Part shown: positions 17,075 through 24,864 of the stretch, piece by piece | Position numbering within the stretch: position 1 is the stretch's first letter | How the letters are laid out: every line of letters begins with the position of its first letter | NCBI RefSeq assembly: GCF_000378245.1 | Contig: NZ_KB899497.1 | Location: 248,001-312,000 of the forward strand | DNA from: Aromatoleum toluclasticum ATCC 700605 | Lineage (GTDB): Bacteria; Pseudomonadota; Gammaproteobacteria; Burkholderiales; Rhodocyclaceae | Length of the DNA: 64,000 bases | Direction of reading: 5' to 3' | The notes under the pieces: generated by a model | Told to the model about the DNA's origin: nothing | What the model saw: only the letters and a program-made list of their open reading frames with translations | The model's database searches: none | Program-made: the position numbers and the translations under genes

Positions 17075-17932
17075 ATGGGCGATTACGTCTGGTTCCACGA
17101 TGTGTCGTGGCACGCGACCTACGCGATCTACTTCTTCGTCATCGGCATTTGCGCGGGCCTGTCCTTCCTGTCGTACGGCTCGTGGCGCACCGAGGCGCTG
17201 CGATCACTGCGCGAGAAGGCGGCCTACGGTTCGTTCGCACTGCTGGTCGTGGGCGGCCTGCTGCTGATCGGCGATCTGTCGCAGCCGCTGCGCTTCCTCA
17301 ACGTCCTCAATCCCGCCTATCTCAACTTCACCTCGCCGCTGGCCTGGGGGGCGCTCAACATCCTCGCCTTCGGTATCGCGTCTGTCCTGTATCTGGTCGC
17401 ATTGAGGCAGGGGAACGAGGCGCGCGGCAAGCTGCTGGCGACCATCGCTGCGTTGCTGGCATTGGGGCTGCCGATCTATACCGGCTATGACCTGACCGTG
17501 CACCAGTCGCGGCCGGTGTGGAACACGCCGGTGATGCCGGTGCTGTTCGTCGCGCTGGCCGTCGCTTCGGGTTCCGCGGTGGGCGCCATCCTCGCCGGGG
17601 CGAACCAGGCGGCGCAGAAGCTGCTGCGCGAATACATGCTGTGGTCGACCGGCGCCGTGGGCGTGATCCTGATCTCGATTCTCGGCACGACCAGCTACGG
17701 CGGGGCGGCGCAGGAGCTGACTTTCATGATCATGACGACCGGGACGATGGGCCTGATCTTCGTCGGCATCGGCATCGTCGCCGGCACCGCTGCGCCGATC
17801 GCGCTGTTGCTCGCGCCCTTCGGTCGCCAGCAGATGGGGGCCGTGCTGGCCGGCGTGCTCGTCCTCGCCGGTGGTGCCGCGCTGCGCTATGCGCTGCTGA
17901 TGGGGCCCCAGCAATTGCAGACCCTGTACTGA
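17075..17932 (+). CDS. NrfD/PsrC-type membrane anchor subunit
   Basis: A 285-residue integral membrane protein with about eight hydrophobic helices. Typical NrfD features are present: GICAGLSFLSYGSW in the first part, QPLRFLNVLNPAYLNFTSP and the YTGYDLTVHQSRPVWNTPVM region. These proteins exchange electrons with the quinone pool and hold the Fe-S and molybdenum subunits at the periplasmic face. The gene is between the Fe-S subunit (10 bp) and the catalytic subunit (24 bp), giving the order B-C-A known from ttrBCA and srdBCA. Confidence 0.93.
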   Translation: MGDYVWFHDVSWHATYAIYFFVIGICAGLSFLSYGSWRTEALRSLREKAAYGSFALLVVGGLLLIGDLSQPLRFLNVLNPAYLNFTSPLAWGALNILAFGIASVLYLVALRQGNEARGKLLATIAALLALGLPIYTGYDLTVHQSRPVWNTPVMPVLFVALAVASGSAVGAILAGANQAAQKLLREYMLWSTGAVGVILISILGTTSYGGAAQELTFMIMTTGTMGLIFVGIGIVAGTAAPIALLLAPFGRQQMGAVLAGVLVLAGGAALRYALLMGPQQLQTLY

Positions 17933-17956
17933 GCGGACCGGCAAGGAGATCACGTC

Positions 17957-20596
17957 ATGGAATTCCCGAAAATCACACGCCGTACTTTCCTCAAGGTCAG
18001 CGCCGGCACCACCGCGGCAGCGGCCACCGCACCGCGCTTGCTGCACGCGATGGAGAACGAGCTCGGTGGCAAGGATTTCGATCCGGTGAACGCCGCCGAG
18101 CGCAAGGCCATCCCCATCAACTGCCACGTCTGCAACATCCAGGACGGGGCCATCGCCTACGTCGAGAACGACCGGGTGGTGAAGCTCGAAGGCAATCCGG
18201 AACACGTGTCCACCCGCGGCCGGCTGTGCGCCAAGGGTAACTCGGGCATGTGGTACAGCTACGACCCCGACCGCATCCTGTATCCGCTGCGGCGGGTCGG
18301 CGCGCGCGGCGAAGGCAAGTGGAAGCGCATCACGTGGGACGAGGCGCTGGCCGAAGTCGCGGAGAAACTCGACGCCGCGCTGAAGGAGGATCCCAACACG
18401 ATCATGATGAAGTACGGGCGCAACCGTACCGGCGGCACGCTCGATCGCTTCATGCAGACGTTGGGCTCGGCCACGGTGGTGAATCACACCTCGGTGTGCG
18501 AATCCTCGAAGAAGGTCGGCATGGAGCCGACCTGGGGGCCGGACATCGAGACGCCCGACTTCGCGAACGCGAAGTACGTGCTCAACTTCGGCTCGAACGT
18601 GCTGGAGGCCGCGTACTTCCACAACCCCTTGTCGCAGCGCGTGACCGAAGGGCGAATCGACAACCAGATGAAGATCGTCACCTTCGACGTGCGGCTGTCG
18701 AACACGGCAGGTTTCTCGGACGAGTGGATTCCGGTGTTCCCGGCGACCGACGGTGCGGTGGCGCTGGCGATCGGCCACGTCATCCTGCGTGAGGACCTGC
18801 AGGACAGCGATTTCATCAACACCTGGACCAACGTCACGGTCGATGAGCTGAAGGCGCATTACGCGCAATACACGCCGGAATGGGCGTCGAAGATCTCGGG
18901 TGTGCCGGTCGAGACCATCGAGCGCATCGCGCGCGAGTTCGCGACGACCAAGCCCGCGACGCTGTTCACCTATCGCGGTCCGGCCAAGCACCTGTACGGC
19001 TCGTACAACGAGAAGGCGTGCATGATGCTGCCGATCATGACCGGCAACGTCGAGAAGCGTGGCGGCTACTGCCTGCCGCGTGGCATGGGCTGGCCGCAAC
19101 CGGAGCCGCAGCCCGGCAAGCCGGCGAAGGCTTCCTACCTGTCGCGTCCGCCCGACTATCCGCTCGCCGCGCACAAGGTCAGTCACCTGGTGCCGTTCTG
19201 GATCGCCGAAGGGAAGCAGAAGATCAACGTCTACTTCACCTACCAGGACAACGCGGTCTATACGAACCCGGGATCGACGGCGGTGTGGGGCAAGCTCTAC
19301 AAGGACGAAAAGCTGATTCCCTTCCTCGTCTCGATGAGTCCCTTCATGGGAGAGGAAACGGCGCTGGCGGACCTGATCCTGCCCGACTGCCCCTATCTCG
19401 AGCGCTGGGAACCGGAATCGATGCCGAACTCGCTGTGGCCGTGGCTCGGCATCCGTCAGCCGGTGCACAAGTCGCTGGGCGAATCGCGCGAGAACCGCGT
19501 GTTGCTGCGCGACATCATCTGGAAGCTCGACCCCGACGGCTCGCGTGGCATGAAGAAGTTCTGGGACTTCAAGGACGGCGAGGACTACATGCGCCATCAC
19601 TTCGACAACGTGCCCGGGCTCAAGGAGGCCGGCGGTCTCGACTTCCTGAAGAAGCACGGCGTGTGGCCGATCTACGGCAAGCTCGACCCGCGTACCGGCA
19701 AGGTCACCGACAAGACCGGTCGCGAGATCCAGGCCGAATACGGGCTGTTCCGCAAGGAGTTGTCCGTCGCCGACATGGAAGGAACGGTGGTCGATGCCCA
19801 CGGGCTCATCAACAAGAACGGCAAGGCCATCGGCATTCGCCGCAACGGCAAGAACTACGTCGGCTTCCCGACGGGCAATCGCCTGATCAACGTGCGGGTT
19901 GATGAATGGGCCGAGTACGGCTTCAACCCGATGCCGACCTTCAAGCGCATCCCGTGGCATGAGGCGATGCAGGACGACGAGATGATCCTGTCGACCTTCA
20001 AGCTCAACGTGCACAAGCAGTCGCGCACCGCCGCGGTGAAGTGGCTGGCCGAGATCGCGCACAGCAATCCGGCATGGATGAACCCGGAAACGGCGAAGAA
20101 GCTGGGCGTAAAGACCGGCGACCTGGTGCGCATCGAAAGTGCGGTCGGCTACCTCGTGACCAAGGCCTACGTCACCGAGGGCATCCACCCGAAGGTGGTG
20201 TCGATCCCGACCGGATTCGGTCACTGGGAATACGGCCGGCTGGCGACGCTCAGGCTCAAGGACCGCAAAGGCGACGCGAGCCATGGTGCCGACGACCCCG
20301 ACCTCGACAACGTGTGGTGGGACGACAAGGGGGTGCATCCCAACAACATCATCCCGGTGGTCGCCGACCCGATCGGCGGTTCGCAGGGCTGGTTCGACAC
20401 CGTTGTGAAGGTGACGAAGGCGGGGCCCAACGACAAGTACGGTGATACCCAGGGAGACTGGGACAAGCACGTGGCGGCCTTCAAGGAGACCATGCGCTAC
20501 GCCTACACCGGCGACCTGCACCGCAAGATGCATCCGGAGATGGCGTCCTGGGGCGGGCCGGAGAGCGTCAAGGGCAAGGCCCCGGGCGGTCATTGA
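17957..20596 (+). CDS. Tat-exported molybdopterin catalytic subunit (CISM/DMSO-reductase family) with Asp in the Fe-S motif
   Basis: An 879-residue molybdo-bis(MGD) enzyme. The N-terminus carries a twin-arginine signal (TRRTFLKVSAGTTAAAA). The [4Fe-4S] motif reads C56-x2-C59-x3-D63-x27-C91, so the third cysteine is replaced by Asp. The Mo ligand is predicted to be Cys181 in NHTSVCESSKK, placing it among the cysteine-ligated reductases (PsrA, TtrA and ArrA/ArxA relatives). The MoPterin-binding C-terminal domain begins near residue 660 (LNVHKQSRTAAV). The divergent AioXSR-like regulators suggest an oxyanion substrate. ArxA, TtrA, SrdA or phenylacetyl-CoA oxidoreductase-like activities cannot be told apart from sequence reading alone. 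Confidence 0.9.
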   Translation: MEFPKITRRTFLKVSAGTTAAAATAPRLLHAMENELGGKDFDPVNAAERKAIPINCHVCNIQDGAIAYVENDRVVKLEGNPEHVSTRGRLCAKGNSGMWYSYDPDRILYPLRRVGARGEGKWKRITWDEALAEVAEKLDAALKEDPNTIMMKYGRNRTGGTLDRFMQTLGSATVVNHTSVCESSKKVGMEPTWGPDIETPDFANAKYVLNFGSNVLEAAYFHNPLSQRVTEGRIDNQMKIVTFDVRLSNTAGFSDEWIPVFPATDGAVALAIGHVILREDLQDSDFINTWTNVTVDELKAHYAQYTPEWASKISGVPVETIERIAREFATTKPATLFTYRGPAKHLYGSYNEKACMMLPIMTGNVEKRGGYCLPRGMGWPQPEPQPGKPAKASYLSRPPDYPLAAHKVSHLVPFWIAEGKQKINVYFTYQDNAVYTNPGSTAVWGKLYKDEKLIPFLVSMSPFMGEETALADLILPDCPYLERWEPESMPNSLWPWLGIRQPVHKSLGESRENRVLLRDIIWKLDPDGSRGMKKFWDFKDGEDYMRHHFDNVPGLKEAGGLDFLKKHGVWPIYGKLDPRTGKVTDKTGREIQAEYGLFRKELSVADMEGTVVDAHGLINKNGKAIGIRRNGKNYVGFPTGNRLINVRVDEWAEYGFNPMPTFKRIPWHEAMQDDEMILSTFKLNVHKQSRTAAVKWLAEIAHSNPAWMNPETAKKLGVKTGDLVRIESAVGYLVTKAYVTEGIHPKVVSIPTGFGHWEYGRLATLRLKDRKGDASHGADDPDLDNVWWDDKGVHPNNIIPVVADPIGGSQGWFDTVVKVTKAGPNDKYGDTQGDWDKHVAAFKETMRYAYTGDLHRKMHPEMASWGGPESVKGKAPGGH

Positions 20597-20670
20597 CGTG
20601 TCGGCGGCCAGCCTGTTGAAAGGGAAATCCGGCCCGCGGACGACGCGGGCCGGGGGATAGCGGAGGCCCT

Positions 20671-21516
20671 ATGCTGAAGACCATGTTTGCCCTCGACGAA
20701 GAGCCGCACCCGAGTGCTCCACCTCAGCCCATGCAGTCGCCGGAGCAACTGCGAAGCGAGTGCGTTGCGCGAACGGGTGTCTATCGGCTTCTGTCCGCGG
20801 CCTTCATCGAGGAGCCCGGTCGGGAATTCCTCGCCGCGCTGCGACAGCCCGACGCGCTGGCGTCCCTCGCCGAGGCCGGCCTCGCCTTCGATGACGATTT
20901 CGCTGCGAGCGACCTGGACGCACTGGTAGATCGCCTGTCGTGCGAATACACCACGTTGTTCGCAGCGTCAGGCGGCTTTCCGCCGGTCGAATCGGTACGC
21001 CTGACCGGCCGCTACAAGCAGGAGCCGCATTTCCAGGTCGGCCAGATCTACGCACGCTGCGGTTTTGTGCTGGGCAGGGGGCGTTTCGAGATCTTTCCCG
21101 ATCAGCTCGGCGCCGAACTGATGTTCGTCGCGGAACTGCTGGAGCGCAGCGTGCAGGCGCTCGACGCCGCTGAAACGGCCGAATTCGCGCGTCTGGAACG
21201 CGAGATCAAGCGCTTCTGGACGCTGCATTTGGGACGTTGGGTGCGCGGCTACGGGCGCCTGCTCGAACGGGCGGCCGAGCATTCCTTCTATCGCGAGATG
21301 GGGCGTTTTCTGAGCGGCTTCGCCGACGAGGAGATCGCTGCGATGCGCCTGCGCATCGAGGATCTCGACCAGGCCCGCGTGGTCGTGCCGAAACGCGAAA
21401 TCCGGGTCGAGTTCAATCCGGATGAGCCGGTGTGCAATGGCTGCGGGCCGGACCCGGGCGCGGAAGCCGGCACTCGCCCGGTCGCGACGGTTCATCCCCT
21501 GCACGATCTGCGTTGA
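20671..21516 (+). CDS. TorD/NarJ-family molybdoenzyme assembly chaperone
   Basis: The 281-residue all-helical protein has a TorD-like core: RTGVYRLLSAAFIEEPG near residue 35, LSCEYTTLFAASGGFPPVES near 90, and ELMFVAELLERSVQA near 150. A C-terminal extension of some 50 residues contains CNGC (VCNGCGPDPG). Such chaperones bind the Tat signal and insert the cofactor before export. It directly follows the catalytic gene, consistent with dedicated service to that enzyme. The cysteine-containing tail is unusual for the family and may bind a metal. Confidence 0.85.
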   Translation: MLKTMFALDEEPHPSAPPQPMQSPEQLRSECVARTGVYRLLSAAFIEEPGREFLAALRQPDALASLAEAGLAFDDDFAASDLDALVDRLSCEYTTLFAASGGFPPVESVRLTGRYKQEPHFQVGQIYARCGFVLGRGRFEIFPDQLGAELMFVAELLERSVQALDAAETAEFARLEREIKRFWTLHLGRWVRGYGRLLERAAEHSFYREMGRFLSGFADEEIAAMRLRIEDLDQARVVVPKREIRVEFNPDEPVCNGCGPDPGAEAGTRPVATVHPLHDLR

Positions 21517-21535
21517 GCGCACCGGAGACGCCATC

Positions 21536-21985
21536 ATGCTGCTCGACCTGCAATCCCGCCCCATCCTGCCGCCGGATCGTCAGGTGCTGTCGGAACTCGA
21601 CTGGAGCGAAATCGCCGCGCTGTGGAACGGCAACGAGCTGAGCGCGCTGCACGACCTGCTCAACGAGCGCTGGTCGCGGCTGATCCGCAACAGCGTGCTC
21701 GGTACCGCCGACCCCGAAGCGGAGTTCCTGCAGGGGTTGGCTTTTGCGGCGCTGGCATTGTTCTTCACCCAGCACCGCAACCAGGAAGGCGCGCTGATCC
21801 TGCTCGACGACGCAGTGTTTGCCTTGGGCAAGTACCGGCCGCGTTTTCTCGGCGTGCAGGTCGAGCCGATCGTCGGCTGCCTGCAGGAGATGCGCCCGCT
21901 GATCGCGTCGCTGCCGGCTGACGGCGAGAACCCGTCCTTCCCCTTCGTGTACGCGAAGTTCGAGTACGACCGGGCGGCGCCATGA
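21536..21985 (+). CDS. DUF309-like helical protein
   Basis: This 149-residue protein is predicted to be mostly alpha-helical. The central part (EFLQGLAFAALALFFTQHR then GALILLDDAVFALGKYRP) resembles the DUF309 family, whose function is unknown. The overall resemblance was judged by eye. Its start is 19 bp after the chaperone stop, and its end overlaps the next gene by four bases, so it belongs to the operon. A role in maturation or regulation of the molybdoenzyme is inferred only from position. Confidence 0.7.
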   Translation: MLLDLQSRPILPPDRQVLSELDWSEIAALWNGNELSALHDLLNERWSRLIRNSVLGTADPEAEFLQGLAFAALALFFTQHRNQEGALILLDDAVFALGKYRPRFLGVQVEPIVGCLQEMRPLIASLPADGENPSFPFVYAKFEYDRAAP

Positions 21986-22677
21986 ACGTGCAATGGCACT
22001 GCCTCGCCGAGTGCAGCGACGTTCCTCCCGAAGTCGATCCGGCGGACGTCTTCGCCTTCGATGGCGAGGGGGGCGATGGCGAGCGCGGCGCGGTGGCGGG
22101 CGTCGTGCTGCGCACGGAAGGCGAGGCGCGCGCCCAGGCCTTGCTCGTGGCGGGTGCTGCCACGGTGTTCATCGGGGAGGCCGCCCTGCGCGACAGCGCG
22201 ATGGTCGAACGGCTCGCCGCGAAGTTCGGTGCCGGGCGCATCGGACTGTATGTGCCGGCACGGCGGATGGAGATCGGCTGGTCCTTCGACACCACTTCGA
22301 ACGCCGACTTCAGGGTCGTGACCCCCTCGCAGTGCGAGCCCTGCTGGGAGATCCTGCGCGCCGACGGCTCCCGCAGCGGCGTAAGGATGCACTGGTGGCT
22401 GGGCGAGATGATGAAGCGCGGCGCCGCGGCGGCCCTCGTGCAGGTCGACATCCGCGACGACACCGACCTCAACCTGTGCGCCGGGCTCGTGGAGGACTTC
22501 GGCGAGCGTATCTGGCTCGGGCCGCTCGACGACCGCGACCCGGCGTTTGGCGACTGGACGACCTACGGCCGGATCGAGCGGATTGCGCTGGCACCGACGC
22601 TGTTCGCACGCCGGGATAGCCTGCTGCCGGCCGCGGCACCGGAGTGCGAAGTCGCCGCGAGCGGGGAGCCGGCATGA
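21982..22677 (+). CDS. HisA/HisF-like barrel protein of unknown function
   Basis: A 231-residue protein resembling the phosphoribosyl isomerase HisA barrel. The segment AATVFIGEAALRDSAMVERL mirrors the HisA phosphate-binding and helix region, and AAALVQVDIRDDTDLNLCAG mirrors its second catalytic strand (TDIDRDGT in HisA). The catalytic aspartates are only partly kept, and no histidine genes are nearby, so histidine synthesis is unlikely. ATGA overlaps couple it to both neighbours. What it binds is unknown; a sugar-phosphate or cofactor precursor is possible. Confidence 0.65.
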   Translation: MNVQWHCLAECSDVPPEVDPADVFAFDGEGGDGERGAVAGVVLRTEGEARAQALLVAGAATVFIGEAALRDSAMVERLAAKFGAGRIGLYVPARRMEIGWSFDTTSNADFRVVTPSQCEPCWEILRADGSRSGVRMHWWLGEMMKRGAAAALVQVDIRDDTDLNLCAGLVEDFGERIWLGPLDDRDPAFGDWTTYGRIERIALAPTLFARRDSLLPAAAPECEVAASGEPA

Positions 22678-23144
22678 CGCGTGCAGCCGGACGGTTCGTG
22701 CGTGTGTTGTGCGTGATCGCCGCGTTTGGCGTGGCGCCCGCGTGTCATGCCAGCGCATCGCTCAGGAACGAAACGCAACTGCAGTTCGCCCTGAGGTCGA
22801 GTCCGCCGTGCTGCGTCATCGACGGACGTGCGGAGGCGCAACGGAAGGCCCATGCCTTGCCCGATGCGCTGGTCTACCGCAAGGATCTCAAGATCAATCC
22901 GGTGGCGACGGTGGTCGTCGTCGCGGACAGCGATGCACAGGCGCTCGCCATCGCCGAAGCGCTTGCCAGCGCGCATCCCGGCAAGACCGTGCTGGCGGTC
23001 GAAGGCGGCGTCGCGGCATGGGAGGCGGTCGTGCGCGCACTCGCCGCCGATCCGCCCGGCGGGCGGGCGCTCGACTTCGTCATCCCGAGCAACACCTGCG
23101 AGCACGGCGCGCCCTTGCAGCAGTTGCGGACGAGCCCGAAATGA
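22674..23144 (+). CDS. exported rhodanese-like protein lacking the catalytic cysteine
   Basis: The 156-residue protein has a signal peptide ending near ACHASA. The rest follows the rhodanese fold: CCVIDGRAEAQRKAHALPDA at the first strand and ACT-like GVAAWEAVVRAL at the end. The active-site loop, normally CxxGxR, reads ADSDAQA, so the sulfur-transfer cysteine is missing. A vicinal Cys-Cys (strand 1) and a lone C-terminal Cys (NTCEHG) remain. It probably acts in the periplasm as a binding or structural partner of the molybdoenzyme. Start and stop both overlap neighbours. Confidence 0.65.
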   Translation: MTRAAGRFVRVLCVIAAFGVAPACHASASLRNETQLQFALRSSPPCCVIDGRAEAQRKAHALPDALVYRKDLKINPVATVVVVADSDAQALAIAEALASAHPGKTVLAVEGGVAAWEAVVRALAADPPGGRALDFVIPSNTCEHGAPLQQLRTSPK

Positions 23145-24250
23145 GCCTCGCCTATCCGCAATTCCGTTCCAGCCGGTGCACCCGCTACCGCTATCGCTAC
23201 AGCGAATGCAGCCGCTGTGCGGATGCCTGTCCGCACGAGGCGATCACACTGTCCGACGAAGGTGCGGCGCTCGACTCCACCCGCTGCCAGAACTGCGCGC
23301 TGTGCGTCAGCGCGTGCCGCACCGGGGCGTGGGAGAGCGAGGCCTTCAAGCCGATCGAACTGTTGCGGCAGGCGATCAAGCAGGAGACGTTCTCCTTCGC
23401 GTGCGCGCCCTCGGGTCTGTCGGCCGATGCGGTCGTGCCCTGCCTCGGCGCGATCGACGCGGCGACGCTGGCCTATCTCGCCAAACGCCGGATTCCCGTC
23501 AGCCTGCATGGCACCGCCCATTGCGCGGATTGTGCGCATGCCCCGCGCGGGGCAGCGCAACTGGCGCTCGATCTGGACGCCTGTGCGGTCCTGAGCGTGG
23601 CGGCGGAGCCTGCGGAGCGCGGACCTTGGCTCGCCCCGATGCTCGCCGACGATCCCGCGGCCACGGCGCCGGGCGGGAAGGGCGGATTCGCCCCCTCGCG
23701 CCGGCAGCTTTTTCGTCGCCTGCTAGGCCGCGGCATGGACGAGATCGCGAGTGCTGCCGAGCCCGTCGACGCCGCACCGCCGGTGCCGGACAAGGCCATC
23801 CGCGCCGGCGCCTATGCGCTGCCCGAGCAGCGGGAACTACTGCAGATCGTGTGCACGCGCGGTGACGAGCGCCCGTTCGAAGTGCCGATGCACGAAGGGC
23901 TTCCGCTGATGGCGCTGGTGCTGCACCCCGGCTGCACCGTCTGCGAAGCCTGCTTCCGTGCCTGCCCGACCGGCGCCATCCAGATCGAGGAGAGCCCCGC
24001 GGACTGGCAACTCAAGTTCGATGCCGACCGCTGCGTCGCGTGCGAGGTCTGCGTCGAAGTCTGCCAGCCACGCGTGCTCGACGCCGCACCGGTATTCGAT
24101 GCGCGGCCCGAACAGCCGGCCCGCGTGCTGCACGCCCTGGCGAAGCAGCGCTGTGCGCGTTGCGACCGTCATTTCGTCTCCGCCAGGCCTGAAGAAACCT
24201 GTCCGATCTGCCGCGACGACGAAGACGCGTTCGCGGCGATCTTCGGCTGA
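23141..24250 (+). CDS. multi-cluster ferredoxin with zinc-ribbon-like tail
   Basis: A 369-residue soluble protein. Two N-terminal ferredoxin motifs (Cys23/26/30 with Cys13 as possible fourth ligand, and CQNCALCVSAC at 49-59) are followed by a cysteine-bearing middle domain (ACAPSG, VPCLG, HCADC). Two more ferredoxin motifs follow (CTVCEACFRACP, CVACEVCVEVCQ), and a final CARCD...CPICRDD zinc-ribbon pair. The middle domain vaguely recalls MvhD-type subunits. It could be a cytoplasmic electron donor or assembly factor for the molybdoenzyme. Coupled to the upstream gene by an ATGA overlap. Confidence 0.8.
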   Translation: MSLAYPQFRSSRCTRYRYRYSECSRCADACPHEAITLSDEGAALDSTRCQNCALCVSACRTGAWESEAFKPIELLRQAIKQETFSFACAPSGLSADAVVPCLGAIDAATLAYLAKRRIPVSLHGTAHCADCAHAPRGAAQLALDLDACAVLSVAAEPAERGPWLAPMLADDPAATAPGGKGGFAPSRRQLFRRLLGRGMDEIASAAEPVDAAPPVPDKAIRAGAYALPEQRELLQIVCTRGDERPFEVPMHEGLPLMALVLHPGCTVCEACFRACPTGAIQIEESPADWQLKFDADRCVACEVCVEVCQPRVLDAAPVFDARPEQPARVLHALAKQRCARCDRHFVSARPEETCPICRDDEDAFAAIFG

Positions 24251-24272
24251 TCGCCGCGAGGAGAACACGATC

Positions 24273-24665
24273 ATGGAATGGGAATTCACCGCCGAACAAG
24301 TCGTGAAGGGTGACGTCGATTACGGCCTCGAGCAATTCAGGCGCGACCTTGGCGAGGAAGTGCGCATGAACATGGCGTCGGCCGACGAGCTGCAGCAACA
24401 GTGCGCGTACAAGCTCATCTACGACATGTGCTACGCGCTGGCGACCGATCGCAAACTCGATGACGTCCTTGCGACCTATGCCTATGACCCGCCGACCTGC
24501 CAGTTCCTGCGCGAGGTCGAGCCGCTGATGAGCGGCAACGTCGGGATGCTCGGTGCAATCCTCCAGCGCATGATCATGGATGGGGTGGAGGCGGGCATGT
24601 CGCTCGAGCGCGCGATCGACGAGGCTGCCGCGCGACATCAGGTGGCGGTTGACGTCGCTGCCTGA
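24273..24665 (+). CDS. conserved hypothetical protein, last gene of the molybdoenzyme operon
   Basis: A 130-residue soluble, acidic, mainly helical protein that I do not recognise. It has two cysteines in its middle (QQQCAYKLIYDMCYALA) and one in PPTCQFL. A good ribosome-binding site (GAGGAGAA) precedes the ATG at 24273, 22 bp after the ferredoxin gene. Operon position suggests a role with the molybdoenzyme; no function can be assigned. Confidence 0.75.
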   Translation: MEWEFTAEQVVKGDVDYGLEQFRRDLGEEVRMNMASADELQQQCAYKLIYDMCYALATDRKLDDVLATYAYDPPTCQFLREVEPLMSGNVGMLGAILQRMIMDGVEAGMSLERAIDEAAARHQVAVDVAA

Positions 24666-24864
24666 GCGGCACAGACCCAGGCAGCGTTTCGTTAGTTAGT
24701 TGGCATCGAAGGAGACTGATCGGCGCGATAATGAAACCCGCGCTGATGGCTACCTCGTCTCCGACCTGTTGCCGGGCGTTCCGCCTGCCGTCGCGGCCGT
24801 GCCGGAAGGGCTGCAGGCGGTGCTCGTATTGGAGCCGGGGCCACTGCGTGCCAAGGAGCATGTC

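Noticed and set aside
17204-20593. Long minus-strand open frame of 1129 codons
   Set aside because: It is antisense to the molybdoenzyme core genes, has no recognisable domains and an Arg/His/Asp-rich composition typical of shadow frames in GC-rich DNA.
16354-20596. Naming the enzyme as arsenite oxidase (Arx), tetrathionate reductase (Ttr), selenate reductase (Srd) or phenylacetyl-CoA oxidoreductase (Pad)
   Set aside because: Gene order, regulator type and the Asp-containing Fe-S motif do not decide between them, and phenylacetate genes are absent; a phylogeny would be needed.
24700-24864. In-frame N-terminal extension of the DUF318 permease
   Set aside because: No similarity or signal seen, and a good ribosome-binding site precedes the ATG at 24865.
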